Part shown: positions 1 through 7,349 of the stretch, piece after piece
Layout of the letters: each line of letters starts with the position of its first letter
Numbering within the stretch: the stretch's first letter is position 1
Assembly (NCBI GenBank): GCA_900551775.1
Contig: URXI01000044.1
Span: 1 to 20,925 of the forward strand
Source: an uncultured Eubacterium sp.
GTDB lineage: Bacteria; Bacillota; Clostridia; Peptostreptococcales; Anaerovoracaceae
DNA: 20,925 nucleotides
Reading direction: 5' to 3'
The notes under the pieces: generated by a model
The model's database searches: none
What the model was told of the DNA's origin: nothing
The model's input: only the letters and a program-made list of their open reading frames with translations
Translations under genes and position numbers: made by a program

Positions 1-376
1 CCGCGGCTTCAAGCTGGAATAGTATTTGGTGCGCGCACTCGTGAGCCAGTGTGAAGCGCCTGCGGCGTGTACCGATTATGTTATCTGATAACACGGCGAG
101 GCTCTTGTCCAACAGCACCTGATTGCGCTTGAGAGAGATAACTTTTGTAACGCCGCATGACCTGACAGTATACTTGGTTCCTTTGTATGCCGTCACACCA
201 AGGACGCTGCCGTCATCAGAGAGACGGGCATACGCGACGCTCAGGCTCAGATAATCACTCGCAAGGCGCTCAATAGGAAAGCAGAACGACCCTTCGGCAG
301 CTGCTGATGTGTATCTGTAGAAATCTTCTGACACCGCGACAGCGATGTGCTCAATATCTGCATACGAAAGAATCAT
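1..376 (-). CDS. ImmA/IrrE-type metallopeptidase, partial (C-terminus beyond window)
   Basis: A reverse-strand frame starts with ATG at 376-374 and stays open to the window edge, giving about 125 residues. Its last visible part reads FTLAHECAHQILFQLEA. HECAH is the HExxH zinc-protease motif of the ImmA/IrrE family, which cleaves XRE-type repressors, and the 'FTLAHE.aHqiLf' context is typical of that family. The ATG overlaps the TGA of the upstream minus-strand gene as ATGA, so the two are translationally coupled and share the promoter at 711-740. A zinc-protease role acting on a repressor is inferred from the family. The C-terminal third, where the third zinc ligand would lie, is missing, so catalytic competence cannot be judged. 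It is the second such peptidase in the window, facing away from the one at 1202-1711. Confidence 0.85.
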   Translation of the reverse strand, partial: MILSYADIEHIAVAVSEDFYRYTSAAAEGSFCFPIERLASDYLSLSVAYARLSDDGSVLGVTAYKGTKYTVRSCGVTKVISLKRNQVLLDKSLAVLSDNIIGTRRRRFTLAHECAHQILFQLEAA

Positions 377-621
377 GCTTTAGCCTCCACGAACCACCTG
401 CTGCCTTCGCTGAACAGATACGTCTCCCGCCCGGAGATTTGCACTGTGTAGCGGATGCCGCCGCCGCTGACCTTGTTCGAGGATGCCCGGCACTTGTAGA
501 GGACGCGCTCTATTCGGAACGAGCGGCCGTTGCTCCAGCGTATCGCACGGGGCTGTACAGCGCCCTCCTCATCTATGTCCACGTTAACAGAAACATATTC
601 CTTGCGGCACTGGGCATCCAC
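373..621 (-). CDS. Small conserved hypothetical protein (82 aa), partner of ImmA
   Basis: The protein has no function I can name. The frame is open from an ATG at 690, but I prefer the GTG at 621-619. A GGAGG (complement at 629-633) lies 7 nt before it, and the protein then begins MDAQCRKEYVSVNV. The body alternates short beta-type segments: a D/E-rich strand, 'PRAIRWSNGRSFRIERVL', then 'GGGIRYTVQISGRETYLF' and 'SRWFVEAK'. I recall similar small proteins beside UmuC/YolD and ImmA genes in clostridial mobile elements; this is memory and was not searched. It is the first gene of a two-gene minus-strand operon and overlaps the downstream ImmA gene by ATGA. The strong promoter at 711-740 and the palindrome at 683-698 suggest control by the XRE protein. 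Confidence 0.7.
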   Translation of the reverse strand: MDAQCRKEYVSVNVDIDEEGAVQPRAIRWSNGRSFRIERVLYKCRASSNKVSGGGIRYTVQISGRETYLFSEGSRWFVEAKA

Positions 622-682
622 GTCAATACCTCCCTTAAACAGTGTGTTGACAACTCTGTATTTCCGGTGATAATATGTGAGC

Positions 683-698
683 AAGAACAATATTTCTT
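683..698. promoter_or_regulatory. Candidate operator 1 (imperfect palindrome)
   Basis: AAGAACAATATTTCTT has arms AAGAA/TTCTT around an A/T core. It lies just downstream of the minus-strand start site, where bound repressor would block transcription. It shares its arms and layout with the palindrome at 751-764, so both are likely sites for the XRE protein at 789-1205. The assignment is inference. Confidence 0.5.
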
Positions 699-710
699 AT
701 CACAGGCGAA

Positions 711-740
711 AGTATAGCATAGAACATAGTTGCTTGTCAA
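711..740 (-). promoter_or_regulatory. Sigma-70 type promoter of the minus-strand pair
   Basis: On the minus strand there is a perfect -35 TTGACA (complement at 735-740), an 18-nt spacer and a -10 TATACT (complement at 711-716). Transcription would start near 704, just upstream of the palindrome at 683-698, and would run into the 82-aa gene. Its -35 box overlaps that of the plus-strand promoter. Confidence 0.75.
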
Positions 741-761
741 CGCCAAAATAAGAAACATATT
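734..761 (+). promoter_or_regulatory. Candidate promoter of the XRE-ImmA-PolY-YolD operon
   Basis: TTGTCA at 734-739 (one mismatch to the consensus -35), a 16-nt spacer, and CATATT at 756-761 as a modest -10. The -10 lies inside the palindrome at 751-764, which fits autorepression. The -35 overlaps the divergent minus-strand -35, so the two directions probably compete. Confidence 0.45.
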
Positions 762-764
762 TCT
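751..764. promoter_or_regulatory. Candidate operator 2 (palindrome)
   Basis: AGAAA-CATA-TTTCT is a perfect 5-bp-arm palindrome that covers the plus-strand -10 box. It is closely related to the site at 683-698. Having two like sites on the two arms of a divergent promoter is the usual layout for an XRE repressor. Confidence 0.5.
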
Positions 765-788
765 GGTTGAAGCAGAAAGGGGTGCCGC

Positions 789-1205
789 ATGGCGTTTAAG
801 GACAATCTGCGCTCGAGGCGCGAGGAACTTGGCATGACGCAGTTGGAGCTGGCGAAGGCCGCCGGTATAACCACGCGCACAATATATAATTACGAGTCCG
901 GGGAGCGCCGCCCATCTAACATCGAAGTGGTTCAGCGCATCGCCAATGCGCTGGGCAGTACCACGGAGGAGCTTCTCAGCAACGGCGAGACGCTTGTAGT
1001 CGCGGCGCACGAGCGCGGCGGTGCAATGGCTGCGAGGGACATTAATGAGCTGGTGAGCGAGGTAACAGGCATGTTTGCGGGCGGCAAGCTCAGTGATGAT
1101 GCTCTCGACGGAGCGATGCGCGCGCTCAATGAGGCGTACTGGATAGCCAAAGACAAGAACAAGAAGTACGGTCGGAAAAAGAAGAAGGACGTTGAGGAAG
1201 CATGA
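789..1205 (+). CDS. XRE-family helix-turn-helix transcriptional regulator
   Basis: The protein has 138 residues. Residues 5-60 form a canonical XRE (Cro/CI-like) domain: 'LRSRREELGMTQLELAKAAG', then the recognition helix 'TTRTIYNYESGERRPS', then 'VVQRIANALGSTTEELL'. The C-terminal half is a non-DNA-binding region ending in a Lys-rich tail. The ATG at 789 follows an AAAGGGG stretch, and there is no better start. Its stop overlaps the start of the ImmA/IrrE gene (1202), so regulator and protease are co-translated. In ImmR/ImmA pairs of integrative elements, the peptidase cleaves the repressor after DNA damage and switches the operon on. I expect the same here, with the palindromes at 683-698 and 751-764 as targets. 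Those roles come from the family and from position. Confidence 0.95.
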   Translation: MAFKDNLRSRREELGMTQLELAKAAGITTRTIYNYESGERRPSNIEVVQRIANALGSTTEELLSNGETLVVAAHERGGAMAARDINELVSEVTGMFAGGKLSDDALDGAMRALNEAYWIAKDKNKKYGRKKKKDVEEA

Positions 1206-1711
1206 CGGCGAAGCAGCTTACCGAGATTGGTGAGAGGCTTGTGAAGCGCTGCGGTACGCGCGACCCCTTTGAGATTGCGAGGCAGTTGGGTGCAGAAGTG
1301 CTGTTCTGTCCAGACTTCGGCAGCATGAAGGGGATGTACCGCGTCGTGAAGCGCAACAGGTTCATCTTCCTCAACCGCGACCTGACGCCGCAGATGCAGC
1401 GCATAGTCTGCGCGCACGAGCTTGGCCATGACCAGCTCCATCGCCGTCTGGCTGCGAACAGCGCGCTGCAGGAGTTCATGCTCTACGATATGACGGCGAA
1501 GCCAGAGTATGAGGCCAACATCGTTGCCGCCGAGATACTGCTCGACACGGATGAAGTACTTGACTATGTGTATAACTACGGCTATACGTCAGAACAGATC
1601 GCGCGCGCAATGGACACGGACATAAACCTGGTCGCACTCAAGGTGGCGCACCTGGCCGAAACCAACCGCGGCCTTCACCCAGCCGAACACCGTTCAGATT
1701 TCTTAAAGTGA
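1202..1711 (+). CDS. ImmA/IrrE family metallo-endopeptidase
   Basis: The protein has 169 residues. It carries 'RIVCAHELGHDQLHR' around residues 62-76; HELGH is the HExxH zinc site, followed by 'EYEANIVAAEILL', which supplies the expected Glu ligand of the family's ExxAN.FAA.LL motif. The likely role is zinc-dependent cleavage of the XRE repressor encoded just upstream, relieving repression of the polymerase genes that follow. The ATG overlaps the XRE stop as ATGA, with a GAGGA ribosome site just before. The full-length size is typical for stand-alone ImmA proteins. A second peptidase of the same family (1-376) sits on the other side of the divergent promoter. Repressor cleavage is inferred from the family. 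Confidence 0.93.
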   Translation: MTAKQLTEIGERLVKRCGTRDPFEIARQLGAEVLFCPDFGSMKGMYRVVKRNRFIFLNRDLTPQMQRIVCAHELGHDQLHRRLAANSALQEFMLYDMTAKPEYEANIVAAEILLDTDEVLDYVYNYGYTSEQIARAMDTDINLVALKVAHLAETNRGLHPAEHRSDFLK

Positions 1712-1730
1712 GAGAGGAGTTGACCGAGCC

Positions 1731-2321
1731 GTGGAGCGTACCTATATAGCCATCGACCTCAAGAGCTTTTACGCCTCGGTCGAGTGCAGAGAGCGAGGGC
1801 TTGATCCGCTGGACACGAACCTAGTTGTGGCAGACGAGAGCCGCACGGACAAGACTATATGCCTAGCCGTTACGCCGAGCCTCAAGAGCTACGGGATAGG
1901 CGGCCGCTGCCGCCTGTTTGAGGTCAAGCAGCGCGTGCGTGAGGCAAATGTGGGCCGCCGCCACGACGCGCCCGGGCACTGCCTAACCGGCAAGTCGCAT
2001 TCCTTCGCGGAGCTTCAGCGGGACCCAAGCCTCGCCGTGGACATCCTTATAGCGCCTCCGCGCATGGCATACTACATGGAGTACAGCACGCGGATCTACC
2101 AGGTGTACATGAAATACGTCTCGCCGGAGGACATCATAGTATACTCAATAGACGAGGTGTTCATGGATGTGACGCGCTACCTCAAAACCTACGGCCTGAC
2201 GCCGCGCGAGCTGGCGATGAAGATGATCCTCGACGTGCTAAATACGACTGGCATTACGGCGACGGCAGGCATAGGTACGAACCTGTACCTTTACTCGATC
2301 GCAAGATCGCGATGGACATAG
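1731..2321 (+). pseudogene. Y-family DNA polymerase (UmuC/DinB type), 5' fragment before a frameshift
   Basis: A GTG start follows GAGAGGAG. The N-terminus 'YIAIDLKSFYASVECRE' is the Y-family palm motif (Asp9, metal ligand). 'YSIDEVFMDV' supplies the catalytic Asp141-Glu142, and 'TATAGIGTNLYL' ends the palm. The frame then goes out of register at about 2291-2311 and stops at 2321. The cause is visible: GATCGCAA (2297-2304) is followed by GATCGCGA (2305-2312), an imperfect 8-bp tandem duplication. Removing 8 bp joins this part to the frame at 2312 as one protein of about 500 residues, normal for UmuC-like translesion polymerases of Firmicutes. As it stands the palm lacks the thumb and little finger, so the enzyme should be inactive unless the repeat contracts. 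Confidence 0.88.
2297..2312. repeat. 8-bp imperfect tandem duplication inside the polymerase gene
   Basis: GATCGCAA is followed at once by GATCGCGA (7 of 8 identical). This adds 8 bp and shifts the frame by +2 at the end of the palm domain. Loss of one unit would restore the frame, giving '...NLYLYSIAMDIV...' by simple excision. Confidence 0.8.
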
Positions 2322-3241
2322 TCGCAAAGCACATACCCGCAGATAAAAACGGCGTGCGCATAGCTGAGCTGAATGAACGCAGCTACCGCGAAAAGCTGTG
2401 GAGCCACACACCGCTCACGGATTTCTGGCGCGTGGGAAGAGGCTACGCCAAGAAACTTGAGGAGCACGGTATGTTCACAATGGGCGACGTCGCGCGGCGC
2501 TCGCTCACGGACGAGGAATTTTTCTTCAAGCTCTTCGGGAAGAATGCCGAGCTGCTGATTGACCACGCCTGGGGCTATGAGCCGTGTACGATCGAGGCCG
2601 TGAAGGCGTACAGGCCCGCGAGCAACAGCCTGGGCTCCGGGCAGGTGCTGCATGAACCGTACACGGCGGAGAAGGCGCGGCTTGTGCTGCGGGAGATGGC
2701 GGATGCGCTTTCAATGGACCTGTTTGCAAAGAAGCTGCTCACCGACCAGCTCGTGGTCACCATCGGATATGACGTGGAGAACATCAAGGACGCAAAGCGC
2801 CGTGCGCAGTATAAGGGCGAGGTCGTCCGTGACGGATACGGGCGTTTGAAGCCCAAACATTCGCACGGGACGGCCAATTTGCCGCGCTATACGTCCTCGA
2901 CGAAGCAGATAATGGACGCGGCGGCTGAGCTCTTTGACCGCGTGGTGGATGAAAAATTGCTGATACGACGCCTGAATATAACGGCTTGCCATGTGATACC
3001 GGAGGCTGATGCGCCGAGTGAGGAAACGCCCGAGCAGCTTGATCTCTTCACGGATTATGCTGAGCTCGAGGCCGAGCGCGAACGAGAAAACGCCGCGCTG
3101 GAGCGCGAGAAGCGCAAGCAGGCGGCGCTGTTGAAGATAAAGCAGAAGTACGGGAAGAACGCTGTTCTGCGCGGCATGAACTACGAGGAGGGCGCGACCA
3201 TGCGTGACAGGAACGGGCAGATAGGAGGGCACAAGGCGTGA
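2312..3241 (+). pseudogene. Y-family DNA polymerase, 3' fragment (thumb and little finger)
   Basis: This frame continues the polymerase directly: '(KIA)MDIVAKHIPADKNGVRIAEL', then the thumb 'PLTDFWRVGRGYAKKLEEHG' with helix-hairpin-helix character, a little-finger domain, and the family's usual C-terminus 'GMNYEEGATMRDRNGQIGGHKA'. The apparent ATG at 2312 has no ribosome site and is the internal Met of the 'KIAMDI' motif, so it is not a natural start. The fragment lacks the catalytic Asp/Asp-Glu residues, which sit in the 5' fragment. A Glu/Lys-rich segment near residues 250-280 looks coiled-coil. Its stop overlaps the GTG of the YolD-like gene. Everything after the lesion is well preserved, so the break appears recent. 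Confidence 0.88.
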
Positions 3242-3648
3242 GCGAATATGACGATATAATAGATCTACCGCGCCCGAGATCTGTGCATGAGCCGATGCCG
3301 ATGAGCGACCGGGCGGCGCAGTTTTCGCCATTCGCGGCACTCACGGGGTATGACGCCGCCATAGATGAGACGGCGAGGCTGACAGATGAGCGCATAGAGC
3401 TGAGCACCGACGAGCGCGCGGAGCTCGATTATAAGCAGCAGTACATTTCAACGCTGGATAACCCAACGGTCACTGTGACCTATTTCGTGCCCGATGCACG
3501 CAAAGCCGGCGGAGCGTACGTGACGCATACAGGCGTCCTCAAGCGCATCGACGAGGTGGAACGCACGATGGTGTTTGAGGATGGTGTGAGCGTGGTCCTG
3601 GACGATGTGCTGGTGGTGGATTTGTTTTGTGCTGCTGGCAAAGCATAA
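3238..3648 (+). CDS. YolD-like protein
   Basis: The protein has 136 residues. A GTG start lies 8 nt after GGAGGG (3224-3229) and overlaps the polymerase stop. The N-terminus has the family's 'MSDRAAQFSPFAALTGYDAAI' block and 'ETARLTDERIEL', followed by a beta-rich domain 'VTVTYFVPDARKAGGAYVTHTGVLKRIDEVERTMVFEDGVSVVLDDVLVVD', which resembles the small beta-barrel of YolD-like proteins. YolD-like proteins are encoded next to Y-family polymerases (as with UvrX/YolD of SP-beta) and are thought to be accessory to them; a precise function is not established. It is the last gene of the XRE-ImmA-PolY-YolD operon and is intact although its partner is broken. The base composition drops sharply right after its stop. 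Confidence 0.82.
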   Translation: MSEYDDIIDLPRPRSVHEPMPMSDRAAQFSPFAALTGYDAAIDETARLTDERIELSTDERAELDYKQQYISTLDNPTVTVTYFVPDARKAGGAYVTHTGVLKRIDEVERTMVFEDGVSVVLDDVLVVDLFCAAGKA

Positions 3649-3667
3649 TAAATATTCCTCTTTTTTC

Positions 3668-3696
3668 TTGTATCTTTTTGTCAGCTCTGATATAAT
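3668..3696 (+). promoter_or_regulatory. Candidate promoter upstream of the methylase operon
   Basis: A perfect TATAAT -10 (3691-3696) has a partial -35 TTGTAT (3668-3673) at 17-nt spacing. It would give a leader of about 320 nt before the methyltransferase gene. AT-rich sequence produces such matches by chance, so this is a moderate call. Confidence 0.35.
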
Positions 3697-3716
3697 CATA
3701 ATGAATCATAATCATA
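3694..3716. repeat. Short AATCATA repeats
   Basis: Three copies of AATCATA start at 3694, 3704 and 3710, directly at the compositional junction. They may be a low-complexity seam or a binding site; I see no further copies in the window. Confidence 0.45.
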
Positions 3717-3883
3717 ATAAGGTTGATTATATAAATGCCGTGGCAGATATAGGTAATATTGGTGCTCTGTCAGTTGGCGGGGCACTTTTTGTTTTACCAT
3801 TTTACCAGCTATATTCAGACTGCATATTGCAAAATGATAAGCTGAGTGTTAAGCGGTTTACGTCAGCGCCTGTTCTTAAATAA
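3701..3883 (+). CDS. Doubtful small ORF (60 aa), unknown
   Basis: An ATG at 3701 opens a frame reading MNHNHNKVDYINAVADIG, then a hydrophobic stretch 'GALSVGGALFVLPFYQLY'. The ATG lies within the repeats and only 5 nt from the TATAAT box, with no ribosome binding site, so translation from it is unlikely. It could be a leader peptide, a decayed gene end or chance. No family is recognised. Confidence 0.2.
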   Translation: MNHNHNKVDYINAVADIGNIGALSVGGALFVLPFYQLYSDCILQNDKLSVKRFTSAPVLK

Positions 3884-4021
3884 GATGAATAAACTTAAGA
3901 AATGGCAAAGTATTCTATTGTAATTTGCAATGATTTTTACTTACTTGATTGAAATTACTCATATTTCATCTATCTGCCTGGCAAAAAATTCCTTGGCGCT
4001 GATATAAACGAGGTGATGACT

Positions 4022-5302
4022 ATGGTAAAATATCTTGATTTATTTGCAGGAGCTGGAGGACTGTCCGAGGGATTTATACGGGCGGGATATGAACCAGTTG
4101 CCCACGTGGAAATGGATGTTGCTGCGTGTTACACATTGAAAACGCGGGCGGCATATCATTGGTTAAGAAATGAAAAAAACATTATGCCATATACTGATTA
4201 CTTAAAAGGCAAAATGTCCCGTATAGACTTTTATAATCTGATTCCTGAAGAGATATTGGAGTCTGTTCTGAACTATGAGATTTCTGAAGAGACGCTACCA
4301 AGTATTTTTAAGGACATAGACGCTCTTCTTGGAGATGAAAAACTTGATTTAATTGTGGGAGGGCCACCGTGTCAGGCATATTCCATTGCCGGGCGGGCTC
4401 GCTCTGAAACAAATATGGTTGGAGACAAAAGAAATTATTTGTACAAACTTTATGCAGAATTCCTGAAAAAGTATCAGCCAAAATACTTTGTATTTGAAAA
4501 TGTTTTAGGCCTTCTGTCAGCCAAAGACGAAGACGGCACCTTACATTTCGACAATATGCGTTCATTGTTTAAACAATGCGGTTATACGACAGATTTTCGA
4601 GTACTGAATGCGTCAGAATATGGTGTGCTCCAAAACAGGAAAAGAATTATTCTGATTGGCCGCCGCGGTGAAAACACAGATTTTTATCCTCAAATACCTG
4701 TTGTTAAGTGCAATTGCAAAGTTGGAGAATTATTCTGCGATCTTCCCGAAATTAAAGCTGGGGAAGGTGTTATTGCACCTGTGGAAACAGCCCACTATGA
4801 AGGAAAGTACCTGTTTTGTTCTAGAATAAAAGAATATGATAAAGAGCCCGTTACGTATCATCAGGCACGGCCTAACACTGAACAGGACTTGGAGATATAC
4901 AGGATCGTTGTGGAAACTTGGAACAAGAATAAGATGAGGGTAGCTTATACGGATCTTCCTGAACGCTTGCGTACCCACCGTAATACGAAAAGTTTTCTTG
5001 ACAGATTTAAGGTCGTGGCCGGAGACCTTAACTGTTCACAGACTGTTGTTGCACATATTTCTCGTGATGGTCATTATTTTATCCACCCTGATATAAGGCA
5101 GAACAGGTCTCTTACGCCAAGGGAAGCAGCTAGAATCCAAACTTTCCCTGATAATTACTATTTTGAATCTGCGTCAGGCAGACCATCACGGACACTTGCC
5201 TATAAACAGATAGGTAATGCAGTTCCTGTTTGCTTGGCTTACAGTGTCGCAGCCGCACTATTGGCTAGTTTTACTGAAGGAGAAACATATGCCGAAAAAT
5301 AA
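4022..5302 (+). CDS. drmMII: DNA (cytosine-5-)-methyltransferase, DISARM DrmMII-like
   Basis: This enzyme transfers a methyl group from S-adenosylmethionine to C5 of cytosine, marking host DNA as self. In order, the motifs are I 'LDLFAGAGGLSEGF' (residues 5-18), IV 'GGPPCQAYS' with catalytic Cys117, VI 'FVFENVLGL' with Glu159, VIII 'LQNRKRIILIGRR', a target-recognition region of about 150 residues, IX 'SLTPREAARIQTFPD', and X 'YKQIGNAVP'. The length of 426 aa is normal. GTG 4013 and ATG 4016 are alternative starts, but ATG 4022 sits 8 nt after GAGG and starts right before motif I. It is the first gene of the island operon, and its 3' end overlaps the AIPR gene by 14 bp. The DrmMII role is inferred from DrmA and DrmB downstream. 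The target sequence cannot be read from the protein. Confidence 0.96.
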   Translation: MVKYLDLFAGAGGLSEGFIRAGYEPVAHVEMDVAACYTLKTRAAYHWLRNEKNIMPYTDYLKGKMSRIDFYNLIPEEILESVLNYEISEETLPSIFKDIDALLGDEKLDLIVGGPPCQAYSIAGRARSETNMVGDKRNYLYKLYAEFLKKYQPKYFVFENVLGLLSAKDEDGTLHFDNMRSLFKQCGYTTDFRVLNASEYGVLQNRKRIILIGRRGENTDFYPQIPVVKCNCKVGELFCDLPEIKAGEGVIAPVETAHYEGKYLFCSRIKEYDKEPVTYHQARPNTEQDLEIYRIVVETWNKNKMRVAYTDLPERLRTHRNTKSFLDRFKVVAGDLNCSQTVVAHISRDGHYFIHPDIRQNRSLTPREAARIQTFPDNYYFESASGRPSRTLAYKQIGNAVPVCLAYSVAAALLASFTEGETYAEK

Positions 5303-7328
5303 AACTCTTGATGGATTCTACAGGTCTTTCAGAGAAGAAGTGCTGTGTGCATGCGACAGGGAAACCAGCGGATGGACATCTGAAGATTTTTTCACCAATG
5401 TAATGCTTGAATATCTCGAAGAGGCGGGCGAAGTCACAGACCCTGTAATTTGCCCTTTCCGAGGATATGGACTTCAGCTGAATGCATATGCAGTTTCCGG
5501 AGATTATGAATCAGTTGATATATTTGTCAGCATTTACTCTGATGCCGAGCAACCACGGTCGGTGTCTCAGACGGATGTGGACGCAGCCATAAAGCGTGCA
5601 ATCCAGCTATACCACAAAGCCACTAACGACTTGTACACAGCCTTTCAGAAAGATAATGACACATACGAATTTGCCATAACTCTTTACCAAAATAAGGGCA
5701 GCATAAAACGTGTGAGGATTTTTGCACTTACAAATGGCTTGGTCAAGTCGATTGCATTAAAGAACATTACCATTGGATGTGCTGAAGTTTCTTTCTACCT
5801 GTGGGACATTGACCGCTTGTATCGCTGCGTTACATCCGGCAAAATGCGCGAGACCATAGAAATAGATTTCGAAGAGAAATTCCATATGTCTATACCGTGC
5901 ATTGAAAACAATGTAAGCGATAAATACAGTGTTTATTTAGCAATAATTAACGGCAATCTGCTTGCAGATCTTTACGATGAATTTCGGGATCGCTTGTTGG
6001 AGAAGAATGTACGGTCCTTTTTACAAGTGAAAGGCAACGTTAATAAAGGTATCCGTGACACACTTCGTGAAGAACCGGATATGTTTCTGGCTTATAACAA
6101 TGGTATTTCTGTCACTGCAGAAAGCGTGGAAATTATTCGTGATGAAAACGGGAAGCCGTCTATTAAGCGTATTCGTGATATGCAGATTGTTAATGGAGGC
6201 CAGACCACTGCATCTATCTTTAACGCACGGAATGATCGAAAAATACCAGTAGATCTATCTCAGGTTTTCGTCCAAATGAAGATATCAGTTATACATTCTG
6301 AAGCGGATATGGATGAGATCGTTCCCAGAATTTCAACCTATGCCAATACTCAAAACAAAATTCAGATTGCAGACCTCTCGGCCAATGACCCGTTTCACAG
6401 GCGCATTGAAGAACTGTCTCGCACTATCTGGGCACCTTCTCAGGGCGGCATGAAGCCAAAAAACTGGTTTTACGAACGTGCACGCGGTCAGTATGCGGAT
6501 ATGCTCACACGTGAATCTACCACGAAACGAAAAAAAGAATACAAAGAAAACCATCCCTTGTTTACAAAGACTGACTTGGCCAAGTATGAAAACACCTGGG
6601 ATCAGCTCCCGTGGCAAGTCAGCGAAGGAGCGCAAAAAAACTTTCACAAATTCATGCTCCGATTAAATGAGCGAAAAGGATTTGTTCCGGACGAAATTTA
6701 TTACCACCACCTCATTGCTAAAGCCATTCTTTTTCGTCAGGCAGAAAAGCTTGTTCAAAAACAGCAATATGGTGGATACCGGGCCAATATTGTTACATAC
6801 ACTCTGGCTTTTCTGTCTTTCAAGACAGCTCAGCGCATTGATTTGGACCGCATATGGAAAGAGCAGTCATTAACTCCAGCCCTTGAGAACGAAATTGTTT
6901 TAATCTCTAGGTTTATTCAGAAGCTGATTGTAAATCCTCCTGGAGGGGCCAACATAGGAGAATGGTGCAAAAAGGAAAAATGCTGGCAAACAATACGTGA
7001 GCATGAATTTATTCTCAGCGATGAGTTACAGTCGGAACTCTTATCGGTGTCAAGGCCTGCTGTCGTCCATCAACCAGCGACCGGAAGCATTGATTCTCTC
7101 ACGGAAGATGAACTTGCACTTATTGACGAAGCTGCGTCTATCCCCGCAGAGACATGGTTTGCTCTGTCGCGGTGGGCGAAAGAGACAAAAAACTTTCAGC
7201 CGTGGCAGCGTAGCTTGTTGTTTTCGGTTGGTGCTCTGGTCGGACGCGGACAAAAGCCCAGCATAAAGCAAGCAACACATGCGGTGAAAGCATATAAGGA
7301 TGCACTTGAAAAGGGTTTCATTACTTGA
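5289..7328 (+). CDS. AIPR family (abortive infection phage resistance) protein
   Basis: The ATG at 5289 follows GAAGGAGA by 5 nt and gives 679 residues; the longer open frame from 5217 lies within the methylase gene and is not needed. The AIPR domain is seen around residues 240-320: 'NVRSFLQVKGNVNKGIRDTL', 'PDMFLAYNNGISVTAE', 'MQIVNGGQTTASIF', then 'ISTYANTQNKIQIADLSAND'. The N-terminal 100 residues look like a separate alpha/beta domain ('YESVDIFVSIY', 'VDAAIKRAIQLYHKA'), possibly nuclease-like, but I see no clear catalytic set. AIPR proteins are found in abortive-infection loci and beside 5mC methylases, Z1 ATPases and Vsr nucleases; the mechanism is not well defined. It is not a standard DISARM subunit, which makes its place between the methylase and the DrmE-like gene notable. 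Confidence 0.85.
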   Translation: MPKNKTLDGFYRSFREEVLCACDRETSGWTSEDFFTNVMLEYLEEAGEVTDPVICPFRGYGLQLNAYAVSGDYESVDIFVSIYSDAEQPRSVSQTDVDAAIKRAIQLYHKATNDLYTAFQKDNDTYEFAITLYQNKGSIKRVRIFALTNGLVKSIALKNITIGCAEVSFYLWDIDRLYRCVTSGKMRETIEIDFEEKFHMSIPCIENNVSDKYSVYLAIINGNLLADLYDEFRDRLLEKNVRSFLQVKGNVNKGIRDTLREEPDMFLAYNNGISVTAESVEIIRDENGKPSIKRIRDMQIVNGGQTTASIFNARNDRKIPVDLSQVFVQMKISVIHSEADMDEIVPRISTYANTQNKIQIADLSANDPFHRRIEELSRTIWAPSQGGMKPKNWFYERARGQYADMLTRESTTKRKKEYKENHPLFTKTDLAKYENTWDQLPWQVSEGAQKNFHKFMLRLNERKGFVPDEIYYHHLIAKAILFRQAEKLVQKQQYGGYRANIVTYTLAFLSFKTAQRIDLDRIWKEQSLTPALENEIVLISRFIQKLIVNPPGGANIGEWCKKEKCWQTIREHEFILSDELQSELLSVSRPAVVHQPATGSIDSLTEDELALIDEAASIPAETWFALSRWAKETKNFQPWQRSLLFSVGALVGRGQKPSIKQATHAVKAYKDALEKGFIT

Positions 7329-7349
7329 TAGTTAAGTGGGGGGGAGACC

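Larger units (their letters stand above)
3649..4021. other. AT-rich junction and leader before the defence operon
   Basis: This stretch of about 370 bp is visibly AT-rich against the GC-rich genes on its left and marks the left edge of the central island. It holds a TATAAT box at 3691-3696 with a weak TTGTAT 17 nt upstream, short AATCATA repeats, one doubtful 60-codon frame, and an inverted repeat TGAAAT (3950-3955)/ATTTCA (3963-3968) about 55 bp before the methylase start. No hairpin terminator is apparent after the YolD gene. No att site or transposase remnant is recognised. Confidence 0.5.

Noticed and set aside
2297..2312. Programmed frameshift in the polymerase.
   Set aside because: No slippery heptamer; a visible 8-bp tandem duplication explains the shift better.
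2711..3340. A 209-codon reverse-strand frame over the polymerase 3' part.
   Set aside because: The plus strand carries clear polymerase and YolD sequence; this is a GC-rich shadow frame.
3691..3720. CRISPR-like or iteron-like array in the AATCATA repeats.
   Set aside because: Three 7-base copies with irregular spacing and low complexity are too few and too short.
3605..3883. A 92-codon frame beginning inside the YolD-like gene.
   Set aside because: Its first 30 codons overlap the YolD-like gene in another frame and it has no ribosome site; only the part from 3701 is listed, at low confidence.
5217..5288. Extended N-terminus for the AIPR protein.
   Set aside because: The extension lies entirely within the methylase gene, and the ATG at 5289 has a proper ribosome site.
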